Positions 58,806-64,000 of a stretch of DNA of 64,000 nt are shown one piece after another. A program made the position numbers and the translations under genes. The stretch comes from Cyanoderma ruficeps (Eukaryota; Chordata; Aves; Passeriformes; Timaliidae), in contig VZDJ01000056.1 of NCBI GenBank assembly GCA_008694505.1, forward strand, positions 11,666,363 to 11,730,362, read 5' to 3'. A model generated the notes under the pieces. It was given only the letters and a program-made list of their open reading frames with translations. It searched no databases and was not told the origin of the DNA. Positions within the stretch are counted from its first letter, which is position 1; every line of letters starts with the position of its first letter.

Positions 58806-61800
58806 AACCTCAAGTGCAGTTCACCTCGGGAGGAGGAGGAGACCCTGCTGGGACATTTCTTGCTCCAAGCTGGGTGTTGGTTGGGTGATTTCCCTCCTGG
58901 GTGGGAGCGGAGCTCTCCGGGAATCCCATCCCCGTGTGGGAGCAATGCCAGCTCCACACGGAGCCCACACCTCAGGCAAACCCCCGTGGGCTGCCCCTGC
59001 CCTGTGCTCCTCCAATGGGGAGTTCAGCCTCCTAAAAGTCCAATAATTCCCATTTACAGTCACTTTCCATGGGGTATTTCCCAGCCCCAGAGGGTCTTCA
59101 CATGGAATTAGTGAATGGCCGAGGTGTCGGTGCAGGCCCGGGCCTACAGGAGGTGTTTATCCCCCGGAGCGTGGAAAGGTGAGGGAACAACGACAACCGG
59201 CTGCTTTTTCCTTTTTTTCCCCATCTTCTGGCAAGAAGTCCTCTACATCTTGTAAGCATTCCCAGGGGAGAGGATGAATGCTGCCGCCAGATTAAGTCAG
59301 CATGAGCAGAATCACATTTTCTGGGGGTTTTTGGGAGGCTGTAGCTCATTATAATTATCCAGAGGACGCAGCCAAATTGTTTAAACGCCCTGCGAGTGTC
59401 AGAAAATGAGCTGCGAACTCAAAAAATGAAGACATAAATAGTGATAACAGGCTACTCCAGACTTGTGTTCAGAAACAGCTGCCCGGCTTCTGGAAAGGAG
59501 TTTTACAAGGGCTTTACAAGCCTTATTTAAAAAGTGATTTTTGAAAACGCTTTCGAATAGTTGCCGAGACTCATCCACTGATAATTGCAATCGTGAAAAA
59601 TGAGAATCAGGAGAAACCTGCTGGAGTTTTCCTGAGCTCTGGGAAGGGCGTGGGGAGGAGGTGGAGCCCGATTGGGAACCCCCAAACACTCAGAACTCCC
59701 AAAAACAAAGGGGCCGCCAGCCGGGCGCGCTCTCCTCTCATCTTCTCCCTTTCATGAGCGGCACACCGCGAGCAGAGCAGAAAGGTCGCAGGCTTCACTA
59801 AACCCTAATTATCCCGTATTAAGCCCGCAGCAGGGATGAAGTTCTGAAGTTCTCCAAGGTGCAGTTTCTGCAGGAATTCTGCGTGTTTGGCTCAGTGGTT
59901 CCGCGGCCCCTTTCCCACCCCCAGCCGGACCCAGGGCTGCGGAGATGTGCGGGGCCTGAAAAACCAGATTGTACCGAAAATCTGCTCCGATTCCTGCCAC
60001 TCCCTGAGCTGGAGGAAAGCTTTTCTCACCTCCCTTTTCTGCCCTGCCCCAGGCAGGAAAGCTGTTCAGTTCAGGCAGTGTCAATAGTCCCGTTTAGGCT
60101 GGGATTTCAAACTCCTCATGATTTCTGCTTTTCCGTTTTTCCTCTTTTCCTTTAATCCTCCTTTCTTTAGCATTCAGGAATCTCAAGAGCCGTTTAGAAT
60201 AAACTCCAACCTCTCTGCAAGAGGACCGAAACTCTGAACTCCTCACCTCTTTGTCCAGGGACTGGAATTCTCTGGGAATCAGCGCCCATCACCTGTAAAA
60301 TGGATGTTCCATGGGTTTGACTGCACCTCGCTCTGTTCTGGGCGGTTCAGCTGCCCCAAGAGCTCCGTGTCGGCAGCAAAGTGGATTTTAGGAGGAACGA
60401 GGAGATGAGATGAGAGATTTGCAGCCGAGGGAGGGATGGAATTCCCCGAGTTCTCCCTGCTGGAGCCCTTGGATTTCTGGCTCCTCGGGCAAAAGGCACC
60501 AAGACCCCGCCATCCTCTGCCACCCCCTTCAAAGAGCACACGAAACATTCTCTCTTTGTGTTGAAAAGAATAGAAAAAGCAAGTGGTTGATGGGAATCTG
60601 ACTCCCCAGGCTGCCCTGAGATGAAAGTGCATCCTCTGTGCTCCCAGTGCCCACATCCCTCTGCTGAGGAATATCCCAGAAAAATAATGGTATCTACTTT
60701 TTTTTTTTCCCCTAGTAGGAATTGCCCTGAGTGGAGTTTTGGGCTGGCTCCAGGAGGGCTGGATGCTGCTCCCCATCTCCACTGCTTTCCTGCTTTGTTC
60801 GGCACCATAATTCCGTGTGATCCTCGTGGCAGGAACAGGATGGTGCCCAGGCTGGCAGCACCAGCCCCAGCACTAATGGAAGCAGAGCTCTGTGCAGGGC
60901 TCTTAACGAGCTGGGGTTTATTTACAGCTGCTGAAGATGGAAACAAGCTGAAAAACCTCCTGGCACTCTTTTCGCAGAGTTAAATAAATAAATTCGCTGC
61001 ACCCTTAAATGCAATAAACACACAAATACAGTGAACACGTGGAATAAATATAAATTATCTCCGGCCACTGGCTGCTCTGATGCCCAGGGAGTGCAGTCAG
61101 CTACTCGAGGAGCATCAACGCAAAAAATACAAGGGTTGTAATTATTAGAGCAAATAATTACAAGGGCGGTGAGAGGACAAGGGGGAATGGTCTCAAACAG
61201 ACAAAGGGCAGGGTTGGATGGGATATTGGGAAGAAATCGGGTTGGATGAACCGGGAGCAGCAGCAGTGCCAGCTCCTGGGCTGCCTGGAGAGGGAGGCAC
61301 AGCCTCAGGAACAGCAGAGCCTGCGGAGGCAGAGCCGAGCCCTTTCCCAAATAGTCCCCAAATTCCCTGGGATGAGATCTGTGTGGCCAGCGGTGCCTGT
61401 TGCGGGTACTCACCTTGCAGGGTGTGTGCAATCCCTTCCCCCTGCGGGGTTCCTCATCATCCGGGCTGATCCTGGCCGGGTTCCCCCTGCCCAGCCCAAA
61501 CAGCCGCTGGAATTGTAGGAACCGTCCCCATTTCCCCACCAGCTCAGCCATTCCGAGGCTGTTCTGCAGAGCTGAGCAGGGCACAGCCTCAGCCCAGCTT
61601 TGCCTCTTTGCCCACAGCTGCAGCCAGAGGGAATGACATGAGATCCGTGGGCAGCCAGGGGAGGTTTGTGGGGGCAGCTGAGTGGAAAAAAATGAATCAG
61701 TGAGGGCAGCTGAATGAAAAAAGAAATCAGTGTGGTTATGTGCTGCTGATCCTTTGATAATAAAAGGATAAAGCAGAGCTTTTACATGGAGAAGGAAAAG

Positions 61801-62573
61801 GAATGGAACGGGGCTTTGAATGGTAAAGATGGATTTTTAAAATAAAATTTTTGAAATGTTGAGATCAAAATATTTTTGCTCCGTGATTAGGAATTTCATT
61901 TTTGCTGTAGCTAATGGTGTTTGCGAGGCAGTGCCTTGCTGGGTAATTTTTAATTAGAGGCTAGGACACGGATTCAAGCTCCAAAACTATCTTCTGTTCA
62001 TGCTCATCCATTTTCTCCAGCCTTTCTGGAGATAATGAATCCTGCCTCCCTTCCTCACTGTCAAATTTGAGCTCGACCTTTTTGCTTGTAAACAGATTAG
62101 AAAAAATTAATCCCAAGCTGTAATAAGGTCTTTCATTACGTTGTGGGGAAGGTTATTTATGCTTTTAAGGCTTGTTCCAACCTAATAGGTGTGAAAGGAA
62201 GAGCACTTAAGCTCTGCAGGCCTGACAGGGATGTTGTAGCTGAGGAATGAAAGTCACAGTGGGTTCATCTGGCTGCTGGTATTTAAGATGAATATCAGCA
62301 CCACACGCATGGACTGGAAGATATATCTGGGAAGAGAAAGGAGAAGTGCCTTTTCCCCCTGGTTCAGATGGAATTAGAGCTGCACAGAGCCGAGGGTGAG
62401 GAAAGGTGGGCAGTTGGGAGAGGAGTTTTCCCTCCCAGGCGGGTGCTGGCGGCTGATGGAAGCGGCTGGTGGGCGCTGCCTGCAGTGGTGCTCAGCCTCT
62501 TGTGCCATTTCCCCCAAAATATGTTAAAGCATCTCTCTAGTCCCAGCTGGTCAGAATGACTGAAGGTGTCAGG
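58806..62573. other. Intergenic, no gene seen
   Basis: Unique sequence. 59340-59620 and 61845-62200 are AT-rich, repeat-free and look like candidate conserved non-coding elements. A 31-bp near-duplication (GGGCAGCTGA...ATCAGTG twice) lies at 61673-61733. No coding exon. Confidence 0.45.
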
Positions 62574-62774
62574 AAAATTAATCCACAGACTCCAGAGGTT
62601 TATGTCCAAAAAGGAGACAGAGGAGTCCTTTGACTTTATTCCAATAAAGGGAGAGGCCATGGGGTGTTTCCCCTGGGGTCTCCAATTTTGGAGGATACAG
62701 CCTCCTATTTATCCCAATTTCCCGGCCACATTTCCTCTCTCTTTCTCCATTAATACTCCAGAATCTCTGAGATT
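62574..62774 (+). mobile_element. LTR-like fragment, copy B
   Basis: Contains ATGTCCAAAAAGGAGACAGA and TTTATTCCAATAAAGGGAG, matching 56954-57020, then about 130 bp of pyrimidine-leaning sequence. It resembles the poly-A region of an avian endogenous-retrovirus LTR. No coding remnant, and the family is not assigned. Confidence 0.4.
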
Positions 62775-62826
62775 ATATTGGGTAGGCTTTCAAGGCCCTT
62801 CCAACCCAAGGCATCCTGATTCTGAA
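62775..62826 (+). mobile_element. CR1 3' tail remnant
   Basis: GGCTTTCAAGGCCCTTCCAA followed by CCCAAGGCATCCTGATTCTG: the last 50 bp of a sense CR1 element with its ATTCT-type tail. Confidence 0.65.
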
Positions 62827-64000
62827 GACTTTAAATAATTTTCTGACACCCTGCAGGCATCCCACCCTCGGGATAACTGAGATGGGCATTCCTCATTCAG
62901 GGATAAACCCTGTGGAAGTCAGAGCTCCCGGGACAGGCCCCGCCCTGGGTGTGTCACAGCTCACACCGATATTTTGGCTCCCAGCTGTGGCCAGGCTATC
63001 CCTACCTTTACCACCCTTGCAGCCCCAGAAAAATGAGCCTCAATCAGGTTTCTACCCCAGGGCAAAGCCTGAGGGGTGGCTGAGCCCAGCCTGGAGCCCA
63101 GCTGGGCTGGACCTAAAGCCCAGCCTGTCCTCTGCTCCTGCTCTCCTCGCTCCACACTGCAGCTGGGCTTTATTTATATCCACATTACTCCATTCATTAC
63201 GAAATTTCTTCCCCGGCAGGGGCAGGCATCTATCATTAAATCAGAATCTGTCTGGAAACAGAACAGAGACTCCAACTTCAAAGGCTGCCACTGCTTTCCG
63301 CGCAGCTCTCCTCGCCGGTTGCCTGGGAGGCTCCTTTGAAATTATGCACCGAGACGGGCAGGGAGGAACGAGTTCCCAAGTCGTCATAATGATGCCCTTG
63401 AGTGGGCGAGCCTTGGAAACGCCCGCGGGGCAGGAGGCAGCTCCATCCCTGCGGAGAACCAAACCCCCCCAGGGATGCTCCAAAGCCTCTGCGGACACTC
63501 CCCGCCCTCTCTGTCCGCAGCCCACCCAAGGAGCCCTTGTTTTATTTAGATCACTTTCCATTTCGTCTCTGGCGGACTGGGGGTGCAGAGATAACAGGGC
63601 TGTGTCTGACAGAGTGCCCTTTACAGCCCTCTGCCAAAAAACATCCCGCCGTTGTTCCTGCAGCCCGGAATCTCAGCCGTGCTGGGCTTCAAGGGTAGTA
63701 TTGAAAGGCCATTTTCCCTTGGAACGTTTTCACTTTTATAGCCTTAAACTTTGAGCCTTTCGGTTCGAATAATCAGGATGCGAGGAGGCGGAAGGTGATT
63801 AAGTGTCAGACAGAGTTTCCCAGGGGCTGGGAGAATTCAGTGCCAGGGTAAACACAGCTCCAACCTCATCAGGTGGGGCTTGGGTCAGGAGGGTTAATTT
63901 TGAACAAGTTGTAAGGGCTCATTAATTCAACCAATGATCCAAAATGTATTTTTTAATGTCTGCAAGCCTTCATGTGTGTTGTTATAACTGCGTGTGCGTG
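62827..64000. other. Intergenic to window end
   Basis: An uninterrupted open frame of 290 codons (62882-63754, +) exists but shows no domain or codon signature, so it is not called as a gene. 63160-63350 and 63720-63990 have the texture of unique regulatory DNA. Confidence 0.45.

Noticed and set aside
62882..63754. 290-residue + strand ORF
   Set aside because: Longest open frame outside repeats and CpG islands, but it has no recognisable domain, a P/S/L-rich composition and no splice or promoter context. Conservation and transcript evidence would be needed to revive it.
1..64000. tRNA, rRNA, CRISPR arrays, bacterial-type operons or phage-like systems
   Set aside because: None was seen. Sequence texture and the two spliced genes are those of a vertebrate nuclear genome, and the tandem arrays lack the repeat-spacer pattern of CRISPR.

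Overview
This is vertebrate nuclear DNA, almost certainly from a bird. It holds two complete intron-split protein genes, both on the + strand: ARL8B (seven coding exons, 13867-25999) and EDEM1 (twelve coding exons, 32657-43054). All exon junctions were placed by hand on GT-AG signals. The reading frame closes exactly for both: 186 residues for ARL8B and 608 for EDEM1. ARL8B followed by EDEM1 matches the conserved vertebrate block BHLHE40-ARL8B-EDEM1-GRM7 (human 3p26). Neither BHLHE40 nor GRM7 coding sequence is visible here. The bird call rests on many decayed 3' ends of CR1 LINEs with the avian tail (a variant of ATTCTATG), plus GC-rich minisatellites. The CR1 flavour suggests a songbird, but that is an inference.

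Layout. 1-13.2 kb is intergenic DNA with a few tandem repeats and no credible gene. 13.25-13.46 kb is a CR1 3' fragment. 13.49-14.1 kb is the ARL8B CpG-island promoter, with two YY1-like motifs in a 44-bp tandem duplication and a perfect 12-bp palindrome containing GTCACGTGAC. ARL8B intron 1 (8.35 kb) carries three CR1 fragments, one of them from the endonuclease domain. ARL8B ends with a 1.9-kb 3' UTR and an AATAAA at 27860. 31.8-33.1 kb is the EDEM1 CpG island, with an ERSE-like motif about 100 bp before the start codon. EDEM1 introns carry CR1 pieces and small minisatellites. The most interesting point is a CR1 3' end that stops about 8 bp before exon 2 and appears to supply that exon's branch point and pyrimidine tract. 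From 44.3 kb to the end the window is intergenic: minisatellites (a 17-bp unit in 68-bp higher-order blocks, a 12-copy 30-bp array, a 26-30 bp array), CR1 pieces, LTR-like repeats, AT-rich simple DNA, and several AT-rich unique stretches that look like candidate conserved non-coding elements.

Function. ARL8B is the lysosomal Arf-like GTPase that recruits effectors for kinesin transport and fusion. EDEM1 is the ER glycosyl-hydrolase-47 family protein that directs misfolded glycoproteins to ER-associated degradation. They are neighbours but not an operon. The promoter motifs suggest lysosome/E-box control for ARL8B and unfolded-protein-response control for EDEM1; both are motif-level inferences. 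No RNA genes or CRISPR arrays were recognised, and nearly all other open frames are shadows of repeats or GC-rich DNA.
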